A stretch of DNA of 64,000 nucleotides from CADEED01 sp964444835 (GCA_964444835.1 CAYUIT010000011.1:23535-87534), one strand, 5' to 3'. Shown: positions 43,715 to 54,400, counted from the first letter of the stretch. Numbers and translations are program-made. The notes: a model not told the origin generated them from the sequence alone.

Positions 43715-44311
43715 TCAGGCGGTGACTTCGCGTACCACGAATCCTTCGCGGGTATAGCGACGATTGCACTCGCAAGTGGCTGTCTCCGAGCCAGTTGCAT
43801 CCACTTTGAGCTTGAGATTGTTGCCGCAGTAGCACACCCAGCCGCGATGGCGGGCGGGGTTGCCGTACACGAGCGCGTAGTCTGGCACGTCTTTGGTGAC
43901 AACGGCACCGGCACCGATGAAACAGTAGGCGCCGAGCGTCACGCCGCAGACGATGGTGGAGTTCGCGCCGATCGAGGCGCCGCGCTTGACGCGCGTGGCC
44001 TTGTACTCGGCCTTGCGTTCGATATGGCTGCGCGGATTGATGACGTTCGTGAACACCATCGACGGGCCGCAAAACACGTCGTCTTCCAAGATGACGCCCG
44101 TGTAAATCGACACGTTGTTCTGCACTTTGACGTTGTTGCCCAACGTGCAGCCCGGCGACACCACCACGTTTTGCCCGATGTTGCACTTCTCGCCCAACTT
44201 GGTGTTGGCCATGATGTGGCTGAAGTGCCAAATCTTGGTGCCCGCACCGATCTCGCACGGCTGATCGATCGCAGCGCTCTCGTGGGCAAAGTAGGGCTTG
44301 TTAGTAGTCAT
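43715..44311 (-). CDS. wbpD: WbpD-like sugar N-acetyltransferase
   Basis: The 198-residue beta-helix acetyltransferase contains hexapeptide repeats (IGAGTKIWHFSHIMANTKLGEKCNIGQNVVVSPGCTLG, DVFCGPSMVFTNVINPR) and the family's VKRGASIGANSTIVCGVTLG segment. Its length equals WbpD/WlbB (about 190). It N-acetylates the 3-amino group after the aminotransferase step. A Cys-rich C-terminus (WVCYCGNNLKL, TCECNRRY) is present and may bind metal. Confidence 0.85.
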   Translation of the reverse strand: MTTNKPYFAHESAAIDQPCEIGAGTKIWHFSHIMANTKLGEKCNIGQNVVVSPGCTLGNNVKVQNNVSIYTGVILEDDVFCGPSMVFTNVINPRSHIERKAEYKATRVKRGASIGANSTIVCGVTLGAYCFIGAGAVVTKDVPDYALVYGNPARHRGWVCYCGNNLKLKVDATGSETATCECNRRYTREGFVVREVTA

Positions 44312-44322
44312 CAGCGGGTCCT

Positions 44323-45657
44323 TTAGGCAGCGGCTCGTTGCGGCGCCGGCGCGGCACCGAAATCCTTGCCATGCGCATCGAAGAACTCATTGACGGTGCG
44401 AATGACTTGGTTGTTGTTCAGCGTGTTGTTCACGAACTGGGCCGTGTTCAGCACATAGAAATTGGGGTGCAAGGTGGCCGGCTGCTGCACGAGCTCCGAG
44501 TAATTGAGCACTTGCAACGGCTGCACCTTGATCGCGCGATTGACGACGAAGTCGACGATGTCGTTGCTCGAGAACTCAGGGAACATCTCGCGAATACCGG
44601 CCTCGAACTGCTGCCGAATCTCGGCATCCGACGCCTGCAGCAACGGATCGGTCGACAGCACATACTTCGGTAAGTAATTGAGATGCAAACCGCGCGTCTG
44701 CTCGAGATCGACGAGGTTGCTCATGCCGATGATGCCCGTGAACGGCGCTTTCTCATCGCCGATGTTCAGGATGTAGTACGGCATCAGCGGCTTGCGCGTG
44801 AGTAGCACGGGGCAAATCACGCCGAGATACTCGACATCGCCCTTGGCCGTCGGCACGTTCACGAGGCTCGCATCGACCACCGAGCGCATCACATTGACCG
44901 GGCCTGTGAACACCACTTTGTCGAAGCGCTCGACGCCAGCCGACGTGGTTACTGCAATGCCGCCGTCGCCCGTCGACTTGATCGCCGTGACGTCGACGCC
45001 CAAACGAATCTGCCCACCGGCGGCTTGAATGCGCTCATCGATGCGCTGGAAAACGACGCGGTAGCCGCCCTTCACATAGCCGAGTTGCTCTGCAGCAGCA
45101 GCCGCATCGCGTGCCGAGAACATGCGCTTGATGTACGACCAAATGAACACGGCGGACACGCGCCGATAGTTCTCGCCGAGCTTCGCGAGCAGCAGTGGTC
45201 GCCAGAACTTCTCGAACGTGGCGCGGCCGGCCGTGCGCACCAGCCAATCCTCAACGGTGACTTTCTCGAGGCGGCGCCAGTCATTGATGCGCGAGCAATA
45301 GAGGATCGTAGCTGCGAGCCGGAACTTGCTCCACAGCGACAGCAACGGAAACTTTAGGAACTCCACGTTGTTAGACAGGCCGTAGAACTTGCGATCGACG
45401 TAGTAGCCCGTCTTGGTGGGGCGCCATTCGACCGCGTCACCGAGCCCTAAGCGACGAAAGAAGCCAAGCAACGGCGCATCGGACGGCAGGATGACGTGAT
45501 AGAAGCGATCCCACACGACCGGGCCGAAGTCATGCCACGTGGCAAGCCCGCCCGCCTGCGCGCCGCGCTCCAACACCGTGACACGATGGCCTTCGCTCGC
45601 GAGTCGCTCCGCGACCGCGAGTCCCATCAAGCCACCGCCGATCACGCCAATGCGCAT
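44323..45657 (-). CDS. NAD(P)/FAD-dependent oxidoreductase of the EPS operon
   Basis: The 444-residue flavoprotein has an N-terminal GVIGGGLMGLAVAERLASEG FAD site and a polyamine-oxidase/HemY-like body. The phrase VVWDRFYHVILPSD is typical of a group found in glycan clusters. It is not a UDP-galactopyranose mutase by length or motif. It has 11 bases to the acetyltransferase and 8 to the epimerase. Role in the cluster: perhaps oxidation or mutase-type action on a nucleotide sugar or lipid-linked sugar; unproven. The start is ATG 45657. Confidence 0.75.
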   Translation of the reverse strand: MRIGVIGGGLMGLAVAERLASEGHRVTVLERGAQAGGLATWHDFGPVVWDRFYHVILPSDAPLLGFFRRLGLGDAVEWRPTKTGYYVDRKFYGLSNNVEFLKFPLLSLWSKFRLAATILYCSRINDWRRLEKVTVEDWLVRTAGRATFEKFWRPLLLAKLGENYRRVSAVFIWSYIKRMFSARDAAAAAEQLGYVKGGYRVVFQRIDERIQAAGGQIRLGVDVTAIKSTGDGGIAVTTSAGVERFDKVVFTGPVNVMRSVVDASLVNVPTAKGDVEYLGVICPVLLTRKPLMPYYILNIGDEKAPFTGIIGMSNLVDLEQTRGLHLNYLPKYVLSTDPLLQASDAEIRQQFEAGIREMFPEFSSNDIVDFVVNRAIKVQPLQVLNYSELVQQPATLHPNFYVLNTAQFVNNTLNNNQVIRTVNEFFDAHGKDFGAAPAPQRAAA

Positions 45658-45665
45658 GGGGTTTC

Positions 45666-46661
45666 TCAGGCAGCCTTGCCCGTCACGCGACGCTGCCACT
45701 CGATGGTGCGCGCGAGGCCGGTATCGATGTCGACCTTGGCCTTGACACCTAACAACTTGGCGCAGAGCGAAACATCGGGCACGCGACGCATCACGTCCTC
45801 GTACTTCTTGCCCGTGAACGACTCGTACGGAATCAGCTCGATCTTGGCATCGCCCGACTTACCGGCGAGACGCGTGATCTTCTGCGCGAGTTCGAGAATC
45901 GTGATCTCTTGCGTGCTACCGATGTTGATGATCTCGCCGTTCGCTTCCGGGCGAATCATCGATTGGTAGATGCCTTCCACGGTATCGCTCACGTACGTGA
46001 AGCTGCGCGTTTGCTTGCCGTCGCCGTGCACCGGGATTGGCTTGTCGTTCAACACGCAATCGATGAACACCGACTGCGGACCGGCCCACCACGACAGATG
46101 CTGGCGCGGACCGTAAGAGCCGAAGAATCGCAGGATCGTCACCGGAAAGCCGTAGGCATCCGCATAAGCAAGGCCGAGATGCTCGTCGAACAGCTTCGAC
46201 ACCGCATACGCCCAGCGCGGCGACTTCGATGAACCGATGACGCTGTCCGTGCCCTCCTCGCTAAACGGCAGCTTGGGATTGCGGCCGTACACGTCGGAGG
46301 TGGAAGCCAGCACGGCCTTGCAACCCGTACGGCGTGCGTACTCGAGTGCGTTCTCCGTGCCTTGATAGTTGATCTTCAGCGTATCGATCGCCTTGCCGTA
46401 GCGCGGGATCTTGAACGCAGCGAGATGGACGATGACATCGACGCCATCGCCGACGTTATCGAAAGCCTTTGCGTCCGTGACATCGGCTTGGCGGAACTCG
46501 ACGTTTGGAGTGCCGATGAGGCCCTCCAAATTGGCGAGCTTGCCCATCGACAGATTGTCGAGAGCAATGACATGGTGGCCGTCGGCGACGACGCGCTCGA
46601 TCAGGTTGGCGCCCAGGAAGCCGGCGGCCCCTGTGATCAGGAACTTCTTCGGGTGTGACAT
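45666..46661 (-). CDS. NAD-dependent epimerase/dehydratase
   Basis: The 331-residue extended SDR has LITGAAGFLGANL (NAD site), VIHVAAFK-like VHLAAFKIPRYG, STSDVYG with catalytic Ser/Thr, YAVSK, and RFFGSYGPRQHLSWW. It resembles GalE/UDP-glucuronate-decarboxylase-type enzymes, but no exact reaction can be read. It could supply a further sugar nucleotide for the EPS unit. Confidence 0.83.
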   Translation of the reverse strand: MSHPKKFLITGAAGFLGANLIERVVADGHHVIALDNLSMGKLANLEGLIGTPNVEFRQADVTDAKAFDNVGDGVDVIVHLAAFKIPRYGKAIDTLKINYQGTENALEYARRTGCKAVLASTSDVYGRNPKLPFSEEGTDSVIGSSKSPRWAYAVSKLFDEHLGLAYADAYGFPVTILRFFGSYGPRQHLSWWAGPQSVFIDCVLNDKPIPVHGDGKQTRSFTYVSDTVEGIYQSMIRPEANGEIINIGSTQEITILELAQKITRLAGKSGDAKIELIPYESFTGKKYEDVMRRVPDVSLCAKLLGVKAKVDIDTGLARTIEWQRRVTGKAA

Positions 46662-46767
46662 TCGCGAACTCGGGGTTTTGAGGCCGCGATTATAGGCTGA
46701 GGCCCATTATTGACAGCGTGCGCCACGTCACGGCGGCCTGTCCAAAAGGCGAGAAATGCCCCCCCAA

Positions 46768-47865
46768 TCAGGGGTCTACATGGCCCTTTTCCTTGGGCTT
46801 GACAGCGACGTCGACCGGCCGATTCAAACGCGATATCGCAAAGAAGAGCTCCTCGAAGTAGTTCTTCGATTGCAGAGCAAGAATCCCGAGGCTAACGAGC
46901 TGCACGGATAACGCGAGCGACAGCAGCCCAACGATGAACGTGTGCGGATACTGTTGGTAGGCCATTGCCACCGCGGCCGACACGCGATCGGGCGAATCCG
47001 TGCCAGCAAGATCGGCGAACGCCTCGAAAAAGTGCATCACCATCCAGAAGTTCACCCACAGCGAAAACGTGAGCAGCACGAGCCCGGGAAGGATGAAGAA
47101 CATGAACGGGCGGAATACGAAGCCCGAGATCAGCGTGGCAAAAATCTGCCGCAGGATACGCATGCTCGAGCGCCGCTTGACGCCCACCGCCACCTGCCGG
47201 CTCCAGTCGAGATGCGCCGGGATTTGCGTGATGCCAGCACGCAAGATCATCGACTTGTAGACCGTCTCCGGCATGATGTCCATGCCCGTCGAGCGGTGAA
47301 TCAAGGCACGGATATACGGGCCGTCGTACGCGCGCACCATGCAGGTCAGCGTCGACAAATTGCCGTGCGCGAACAAGCTCAGGAAGCGGTTCGCCCAGAT
47401 CGAGAGCGTTTTGCGCAGCCACGGCACGCTACTAATGCGTCCGCCTTTCATATAGGGCGATGCCAATACGAGCTTGGCATGCGATTTGGTGATGGCCGCG
47501 AGCAATTCCGCGATGTGCTCCGGGGAATAGCTGAGATCGATGTCCATCGTCACGACGTAGTCGCCGCGGGACTGCCGAAAGGCCGTCGTGAACGCCTGCC
47601 CCAAGCCGAAGTTGCGCGGGTGATGCAATGTGCGAACGTTGGCATAGCGCGCGGCCATCTCGTCGGCGATCGCCGCCGTCGCATCGACGCTGCCGTCGTT
47701 GACGATCAGGATCTCGAATTGGTAGCGCGACTCGAGCGTCTGCAGATATTTCTGCAGCTCGGCGAGATTATCGGCCAGGATCGCCTCTTCGTTGAACGCG
47801 GGAAGCACGATCGAGACGAGCGGCAAACGATGGGTGGCTGCGGCAGTGACGGGCGATTCGTTCAT
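46768..47865 (-). CDS. GT2 glycosyltransferase with membrane anchor (DPM-like)
   Basis: This is a GT-A family 2 transferase of 365 residues. VSIVLPAFNEEAILADNLAEL and EILIVNDGSVDATAAIADE form the donor site; DMDIDLSYSP carries the DxD. The C-terminal part has two or three helices (FRPFMFFILPGLVLLTFSLWVNFW, FIVGLLSLALSVQLVSLGILAL). It probably transfers a sugar to a polyprenyl phosphate. It is 28 bases downstream of the WecB-like epimerase gene. The start is ATG 47865. Confidence 0.85.
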   Translation of the reverse strand: MNESPVTAAATHRLPLVSIVLPAFNEEAILADNLAELQKYLQTLESRYQFEILIVNDGSVDATAAIADEMAARYANVRTLHHPRNFGLGQAFTTAFRQSRGDYVVTMDIDLSYSPEHIAELLAAITKSHAKLVLASPYMKGGRISSVPWLRKTLSIWANRFLSLFAHGNLSTLTCMVRAYDGPYIRALIHRSTGMDIMPETVYKSMILRAGITQIPAHLDWSRQVAVGVKRRSSMRILRQIFATLISGFVFRPFMFFILPGLVLLTFSLWVNFWMVMHFFEAFADLAGTDSPDRVSAAVAMAYQQYPHTFIVGLLSLALSVQLVSLGILALQSKNYFEELFFAISRLNRPVDVAVKPKEKGHVDP

Positions 47866-47893
47866 CTCGGATTCCAGCGGGATACGGAAGTTG

Positions 47894-48985
47894 TTAGGAA
47901 GCGGCGCGACGCCGCAGGCTTTCGACAGCGCGGCTCGCAGCCGCACCGTCCCATAGTTCGGGGCATTGCCCCAGGCGTCCTTGCGTCGCGAGTACTTGGT
48001 CTAAAGCTGCCAGGGCGTTGTCCGGGCGTACCAGACGATTCGACCCCAACGTAACGGTGATCGGCCGCTCGGTGCTGTCGCGCAGTGTGAGACACGGCAC
48101 GCCAAGGTAGGTGGTCTCTTCCTGAACGCCGCCGGAGTCGGTCATGACCACACGCGCGGCGCTGACGAGATTCATGAACTCGATGTAGCCCAGAGGCTCG
48201 ACCATCGTGATGGCCGCGTTCTGGAGGCGCGATTCCAAATCGAACTCTTGCAAGCGCTTCCGTGTACGCGGATGAACGGCGAACACGAGCCTCAGGCGCC
48301 GTGACGCGGCCGTCAGTACCTCAACCAACTGCGTGAGCACGGAGCGCGAGTCGACGTTCGATGGGCGATGCAATGTGACAACGCCATACTCGCTGCCGGA
48401 CAAGCCCAGCCGCTCGCGTGTGCCTGCCCGCAAAATGGACTCGCGCATCATTTCGTAACTGTCGATCATGATGTTGCCGATGCGATCGATCTTCTCCGGC
48501 GGAACGCCCTCGGCCTGCAAGTTCTCGTCGGCATCGATCGACGGTGTCCACAGCAGGTCGGAAATGGCATCGGTCACGAGGCGATTGATCTCTTCGGGCA
48601 TGCGACGATCGCGACTGCGCAAGCCAGCTTCCAAATGAACCACCGGAATGCACAGCTTTGCACCCACCATCGCGCAAGCTGCGGTGGAATTCACATCGCC
48701 AACGACCACAATCCAATCCGGTCGTTCGCGGAGCGCAACACGTTCGTAGGCGATCATCACGCCACCGGTCTGTTCCGCATGCGAACCACTACCTACTTCG
48801 AGATGGAACTCGGGTCGTCCCATGCGTAAGTCTTCGAAGAACGCATCCGACATGTTCGGATCGTAGTGCTGCCCCGTGTGCACGATCGCGGGTTGGCACC
48901 AGCTCTCGCGACGCAGCGCATGCCATAGCGGCGCAATCTTCATGAAATTGGGTCGCGCCGCAGCGATGAGGTGGATTTTTTTCAC
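47894..48985 (-). CDS. wecB: UDP-GlcNAc 2-epimerase (non-hydrolysing, WecB-like)
   Basis: The 363-residue enzyme interconverts UDP-GlcNAc and UDP-ManNAc. Motifs are RPNFMKIAPLW, HTGQHYDPNMSD, HLEAGLRSRDRRMPEEINRLVTDA and DSGGVQEETTYLGVPCLTLRDSTERPITV, the WecB form. It differs from the WbpI-like paralog at 41.3 kb, so the region has two epimerases with different substrates. It lies downstream of the phosphopantetheinyl transferase with a 65-base gap. Confidence 0.88.
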   Translation of the reverse strand: MKKIHLIAAARPNFMKIAPLWHALRRESWCQPAIVHTGQHYDPNMSDAFFEDLRMGRPEFHLEVGSGSHAEQTGGVMIAYERVALRERPDWIVVVGDVNSTAACAMVGAKLCIPVVHLEAGLRSRDRRMPEEINRLVTDAISDLLWTPSIDADENLQAEGVPPEKIDRIGNIMIDSYEMMRESILRAGTRERLGLSGSEYGVVTLHRPSNVDSRSVLTQLVEVLTAASRRLRLVFAVHPRTRKRLQEFDLESRLQNAAITMVEPLGYIEFMNLVSAARVVMTDSGGVQEETTYLGVPCLTLRDSTERPITVTLGSNRLVRPDNALAALDQVLATQGRLGQCPELWDGAAASRAVESLRRRAAS

Positions 48986-49050
48986 AGCAGGACGGTATCG
49001 GCCTTTCGGGTGCCCAGGACGGTACTGGGCGAACTCAGCGGCGTCAAACC

Positions 49051-49830
49051 TCAGCTTAGGTCATGCCGCGAGAAATGAGAACGAGTGCGCCAATTCGCAC
49101 CTCGTGCTGCGACGGCGAGATGGTAGTTTGGTACGCCGTCGAGCAACCGAACATACCAGTCGGGATCGACGATCTCTGGTCGATAAGTCATCACAGCAGC
49201 GAGCGGATCTGGGGCGCGAAAGCACACGTGAAAGCCATCGAGGCCCGCGTCGATACCGAGCCCAACACCCTTCAAGACCGCTTCCTTCGCAACCCAGTGC
49301 TGCAGAAACACCGCAGGCTTGGCGTCTCGCGGTGCGGCCGCAATCGCCTGCGCCTCGGCGCCGTAGAAATACCGACCCGCGATCGCCTCAATATCGATGT
49401 TGGTGCGATGGCGTTCGACATCGATGCCAACTTCGCGATCCGCCACAGCGACGACGGCCACATCGCTGCTATGGCTGAGATTGAAATGGATGGGAGCTTG
49501 TTGCGAACTGCGGACCAAGCGCGGCTTGCCTTGCGCGCCTGTCTCGAACTGCAACTCGGCGTCGGTGCCGCCGCTGTAGCGCGCCAAGATGAATCGCAAG
49601 GCGGCATGCGCCACGACGAAACGGCTCTCGTCCGCAGCGAATCGAAAGCGCGCCGCTCGTGCCTGCTCGGACGCGCTCAAGACGGCGCGGCAGCGCTGCA
49701 GCGTCGCCTCGTCAGTGACGAGCTCGACGGCCCACACATCAATCATGTTCGCCACCAGCCCCACGGCCGCAGAGCGCTGCAGCAGTTCGGCAGCCGCTAA
49801 CAACTGGACCGACTGCGATGCTGCGATCAC
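49051..49830 (-). CDS. Sfp-type 4'-phosphopantetheinyl transferase
   Basis: The 259-residue transferase converts apo-carrier proteins to the holo form with CoA. Motifs are FNLSHS (116-121), GIDVER (135-140) with the Mg-binding acidic residues, and WVAKEAVLKGVG (179-190). ATG 49830 overlaps the exporter stop (ATGA), although a start at ATG 49746 would suit the normal N-terminus (VDVWAVEL). It is in the NRPS operon, so its first targets are the two NRPS carrier domains. The EPS ACP at 39 kb is a possible second. Confidence 0.92.
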   Translation of the reverse strand: MIAASQSVQLLAAAELLQRSAAVGLVANMIDVWAVELVTDEATLQRCRAVLSASEQARAARFRFAADESRFVVAHAALRFILARYSGGTDAELQFETGAQGKPRLVRSSQQAPIHFNLSHSSDVAVVAVADREVGIDVERHRTNIDIEAIAGRYFYGAEAQAIAAAPRDAKPAVFLQHWVAKEAVLKGVGLGIDAGLDGFHVCFRAPDPLAAVMTYRPEIVDPDWYVRLLDGVPNYHLAVAARGANWRTRSHFSRHDLS

Positions 49831-51455
49831 TGCGCGCGAACCCGGCCGTCCTCGAGCGTCACCAAGCGATCACCTAGCTCAAAATAGCGATCGTCGTGTG
49901 TGATAACGACCACTGCCTTGCCGCGCGCCCGCAACTCCGGCAATAACTGCGTGTAGAACACACGCTTGTAGTCTGGATCTTGATCGGCAGCCCACTCATC
50001 GAAGACGTACACGGGTCGATCTTCCAAATAGGCCACGACGAGCGCTAATCGCTTGCGTTGTCCTTGGGACAATTTCGTGGTCGAGAACACGCCATCGCGG
50101 ACTGCCACTTTATGGTCGAGTTGCAAGCGCTGTAGCAAACGCTGCGCGTCAGCGTCCAAGCCATCACGGGCGAGCCCGAGTAGTTTGTCGAACACGTATG
50201 GCTCCGAAAACACCACCGCGATCTGCTCGCGATACCACTCGCGATCCGGGTCGTCGATTGGTATGCCCGCAAAGCGCAGTGCGCCACGTTGCGGCGCATA
50301 GAGGCCAGCGAGGAGCTTCACAAAAGTGCTCTTGCCGGACCCATTGCCTCCCACGACGAAGACGACCTCGCCCGGGCGGATTTCGAAATCGATCGGGCCG
50401 AGCACGAAGGGTGCGTCCGCGTTCGCTGGCGTCTCGTAGTGGAACTCCGCGCCTCGCATTTCAATCAAGGGTGCATCGTCACGCGTGGGCCGCGCACGCG
50501 TCTCGGATGCAGCGACGGCATGAGCTCCGAGACGCACACCCAGTTCCTCGACCCGCTCAAGCGCAACTTGTCCGCGAGCGATCGCGGGGACCGTTCCGAC
50601 GATCGCATAGATCGGATTCATCAGATACAACATCGCGAACACATAGGCCGTCAGCGTCTCCGGCGCAGGTTTCTCGGCCCACGGAAATGCAAACAACACG
50701 ATGCCGACGAGCGCGTAGTAGACGATCTGCACCCAGGCCTCTGCGAGGGCGTAGCGCTCCGCGCCGCGCAAATTCTCGCGACGATACTGCTCGGCCGCCC
50801 CGTGCAGCTCCCGTTCGATGAAGTCGTCGCGCCGACTCCGATGCATCATCAGCTCGCGCATCCCCGCAAGCAGCGCGCGAAAGTGCTCGATGAGCTGCGA
50901 CTTCGCCAACCGCGCCGCTTCGATGTGCTGGAACGCAAAGCGGTACAAAAAATGATAAACGATGGCGCTGATGAGCGTCACGACCGCGAGCGCGACGAAT
51001 ATCTGCCATGACAACCATGCCAAGTAGGCGGCGCAGCCTAACAACACGGCCATGTGAGTGGCGAGCTGCGGCAAGCACTGTACCGCCCACGTGATCGACG
51101 TGACGTCATCGGTGAGCACTGCGAGAACAGCGCCACCGCGTTGTCGCTCGAGCGTGTAGAGCGGAGTCGCAACCACTTTGCGACAGAGGGTCAGCGACAA
51201 ATCGAGCACTGCGCCCTGCGAGAATCGCACGACGAGAACTTGTGCGGCGGCGACGGTGACGATCTTGCCGATGGCGACCGCAACGAAGCCGAGCAGCAGC
51301 CAGCCTGCCGGAGAATCGCTTTCGACGAGTGCGCGACTGATGAGTGCCAGGAAGGCGGCACTAAACAGACCTGCCAGAATCCCGGCTGCCATCATCAGCA
51401 ACACTGTCGTACGCGCACTGCGTAGCAGGAAGCCGAATAAGCGCAGGATCTTCAT
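49827..51455 (-). CDS. Cyclic-peptide/siderophore-type ABC exporter (SyrD/PvdE family)
   Basis: The 542-residue protein joins six membrane helices to an ATPase. Walker A is GGNGSGKST and the signature is LSQGQRKRLALV. The Walker B region reads VYVFDEWAADQDPDYKRVFY, the hallmark of the SyrD/PvdE cyclic-peptide exporter family, followed by VVVITHDDRYFELGDRLVTLEDGR. ATG overlaps the NRPS stop by four bases, tying export to the peptide made by the NRPS. Transport to the periplasm is the usual direction. Confidence 0.92.
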   Translation of the reverse strand: MKILRLFGFLLRSARTTVLLMMAAGILAGLFSAAFLALISRALVESDSPAGWLLLGFVAVAIGKIVTVAAAQVLVVRFSQGAVLDLSLTLCRKVVATPLYTLERQRGGAVLAVLTDDVTSITWAVQCLPQLATHMAVLLGCAAYLAWLSWQIFVALAVVTLISAIVYHFLYRFAFQHIEAARLAKSQLIEHFRALLAGMRELMMHRSRRDDFIERELHGAAEQYRRENLRGAERYALAEAWVQIVYYALVGIVLFAFPWAEKPAPETLTAYVFAMLYLMNPIYAIVGTVPAIARGQVALERVEELGVRLGAHAVAASETRARPTRDDAPLIEMRGAEFHYETPANADAPFVLGPIDFEIRPGEVVFVVGGNGSGKSTFVKLLAGLYAPQRGALRFAGIPIDDPDREWYREQIAVVFSEPYVFDKLLGLARDGLDADAQRLLQRLQLDHKVAVRDGVFSTTKLSQGQRKRLALVVAYLEDRPVYVFDEWAADQDPDYKRVFYTQLLPELRARGKAVVVITHDDRYFELGDRLVTLEDGRVRAQ

Positions 51456-54400
51456 CGATCGGGGGTCACGAGCTCGCGTTCGAGCGTCGCAGGCTGCGGC
51501 AGCGCTCGCTGTGCAAACCGATGCAGGAGCGGTGCGAGTTGCTCCACGTTCGGCGACACAAACAACTGACCCGAGTCGGACGCTGGGATTTGATGAAACT
51601 GCGAAGCGCCGCTAACGAGCGTTTCCCAACGCCGCCGTGTGTCCGTCTCGCGCGACTCGACGAATCGATCAGAGGCGACGACATTCAGCAACGTGACCGC
51701 AAGCGGCTCCGGCGAATACTTCGCTACGGCCGCCATCGTTGCCGCCGTCACGTGCTCGATGCGCTCGGTAGCGGTCGGCGGTCGGCGGCGCAGTCCGCGC
51801 CGAACCAGGGCCAGCGCAGCCACGAACTTGGTTCGGATGAATTGCGGCCAACGACTGAATGGCAGATCGGAAAGCTCTGCGGTGTACTGCGCCAAGCGCT
51901 TACCCACAAACAGCAGCGGCCACAGCGCACGAAATGGCAACACCGGCCTTCGATACGAGTTTGGATGCCATGACTCGACGATTGCGAGCGCCACGACACA
52001 TCCGGCCGCGCGCAGCTGCGTCGCAATCTCATACGCGAGGACTCCGCCCGTGCAGGTGCCCATGATGAAGTATGGCCCCTGCGGCTGCACCGAGCGAATC
52101 TCTTCGACGGCTAGGCGTGCCGCCCGCTCGATCGAGTCGAATGGCTTCGCGACACCATCCAGTCCGATTGCTTGCAGGCCGTATAACGGCTGCTCCTTGC
52201 CTAACAACCGTGCCAGTTGCGCGAACACCAGTACGTTGCCGCCGGCGCCTGGCACGGCAAACAAAGGCGTCGCATTGCCGAGCGGTTGGATAGCCACAAG
52301 CGAGCGCCACCGCGGATTCCAGCCAGTCTGAGTCAGCAGTCGCGCCATCGAGGCGATGGTGGGGGCTTCGAACAAAGTTGCGAGCGGCAGACTCCGCCCC
52401 GTGACCTTCTCGACTTGGGTCAGCAGCTCCACCGCCTTGAGCGAATGGCCCCCGAGTGCGAAGAAATCATCGTCGACGCCGATCGAGTCGTTTGCGAGCA
52501 CCTGCGACCAAATCGACGCGAGCTGTACTTCGAGCAAGCCGCTCGGCTCAACGCGGCGACGTTCGCCAGAGCTCGCGGCGGGTGTCGGATCCGGTAGTGC
52601 ACGTACATCGACTTTGTTGTTAGCCGTCAAGCGTAGCTCGGGCACAGCCACGATCGCTGCGGGAACCATGTACTCCGGCAGCCGCTTGCGCAGCATTTCG
52701 CGCAACGCATTTTCGTCGAACGTAGCTTGCTCGCGCATCACGACCCACGCGACGAGCCGTTGATCCAATCCGGTTCCGCGTGTGCCGAGGGCCGCACGCG
52801 CCACATCTGGATGCGCGACCAACGCCGCCTCGATCTCGCCGAGTTCGACGCGGAAGCCGCGTAGCTTGATCTGGCTGTCCATGCGTCCGAGATGAACGAG
52901 CCGACCATCCTCCAGATAGCGCCCGAGATCGCCCGTGCGATACAGGCGGCGCTGCCCGTCGCGCGCAAACGTGCTGTTGACGAAGCGCTCGGCGGTGAGT
53001 TCAGGCCGGCCTCGATAGCCGCGGGCGACGCCATCCCCACCGATACAAATCTCGCCCGGGACACCGACGGGTGCGGGCTGCCCATGGATATCTAGGATAT
53101 AGACAGACGTGTTCGCGATTGGTCGACCGATCGTGATGTCCGATGCGCGTTCGATCCGCGCCGCAGTCGACCAAATCGTCGTCTCGGTCGGGCCATAGAG
53201 ATTCCAAAGACGGGCGCAGCGGGCCAGCAGCGCTTCGGCAAGGTCACTCGGCAGCGCTTCGCCACCGCTCAACACCGTGAGCGCTCGCGAGCCGCTCCAA
53301 CCCGCCTCAATCAACATTCTCCAAGTCGCCGGCGTCGCTTGGACAATCGTCGGTTTGGACACTTCGAGACGGCGCCGTAGGAGGCGCCCGTCGGCCATTT
53401 CGCTGCGCGTTGCGAGTTCGACGGTTCCACCCACTAACAACGGCAAATAAAGTTCCAGCCCCGCGATGTCGAACGACAATGTCGTCAAAGCCAAGATGCG
53501 ATCTTGCGCGCCACAGCCCGGCTCGCGTTGCATCGACAACAGGAAATTCGTCAGCGCACGATGCGTGATCTCGACACCTTTCGGCTGGCCGGTCGATCCG
53601 GACGTATACAGCACATACACGAGATCATCGTTCGTTGCGCTGTCGGCCAGCGGCTCGTCTGTATACGCTGGCCATTGCGCCGCGACGTCATCGAGCACGA
53701 AGCTCGGGGCCGTGCTGCCGAGCCACTCGACGTAAGCGGCTTCCGTCAACACGCATTGCAAGCCTGCGTCGCGCGCCATGAACATCAAACGCTCGCGCGG
53801 GAACGCCGGATCGAGCGGCACATAAGCCGCCCCGGACTTCATCGTTGCGAGCAGCGCCACGAGCATCTGCGGCTTGCGATCGAGCAACACGCCCACCGTC
53901 GCACCGCGACCAATACCGCGGCCGCGGAGCCAGTGCGCGAGCTGCGTCGCCCGCACGTCGAGGTCGCGGTACGTCAAGTGCTCGCTGCCCTGCACGACCG
54001 CGAGCGCTTGCGGCGTGCACTTCGCTTGCTCGCGGATCAATTCGTCCGTGCGCGAATCGAGTGGATAGTCGCGCTGCGTCCCATTCCAATCGAGCACCAG
54101 CCGGCGCCGCTCCTCGGCACTCAGCAACGAGTGCGAGCTGATCGCGCGCTCCGGCTCGACCGTCAGCGCCGTCAGCAGCCGCACGTACTGATCCAGCATC
54201 CGTTGCGCACTCGCCCGGCTGTAGAGCGCCGTCGAGAACACCAAGAATGCTCGTCCGGATATCTCCGTATCAACCGTCAACGACAAATCGAACTGCGACG
54301 CACCACTGTCGAAGTCGAACGGCTCGACTGTGAGTCCGGCTAGCTGGGGCCGCGCCATCGGTGCGTTCACGACATTGAACAGCACCTGCACGATCGGGCT

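Noticed and set aside
44323..45657. UDP-galactopyranose mutase
   Set aside because: Length and motifs fit a HemY/amine-oxidase-like group better; the UGM signature was not found.
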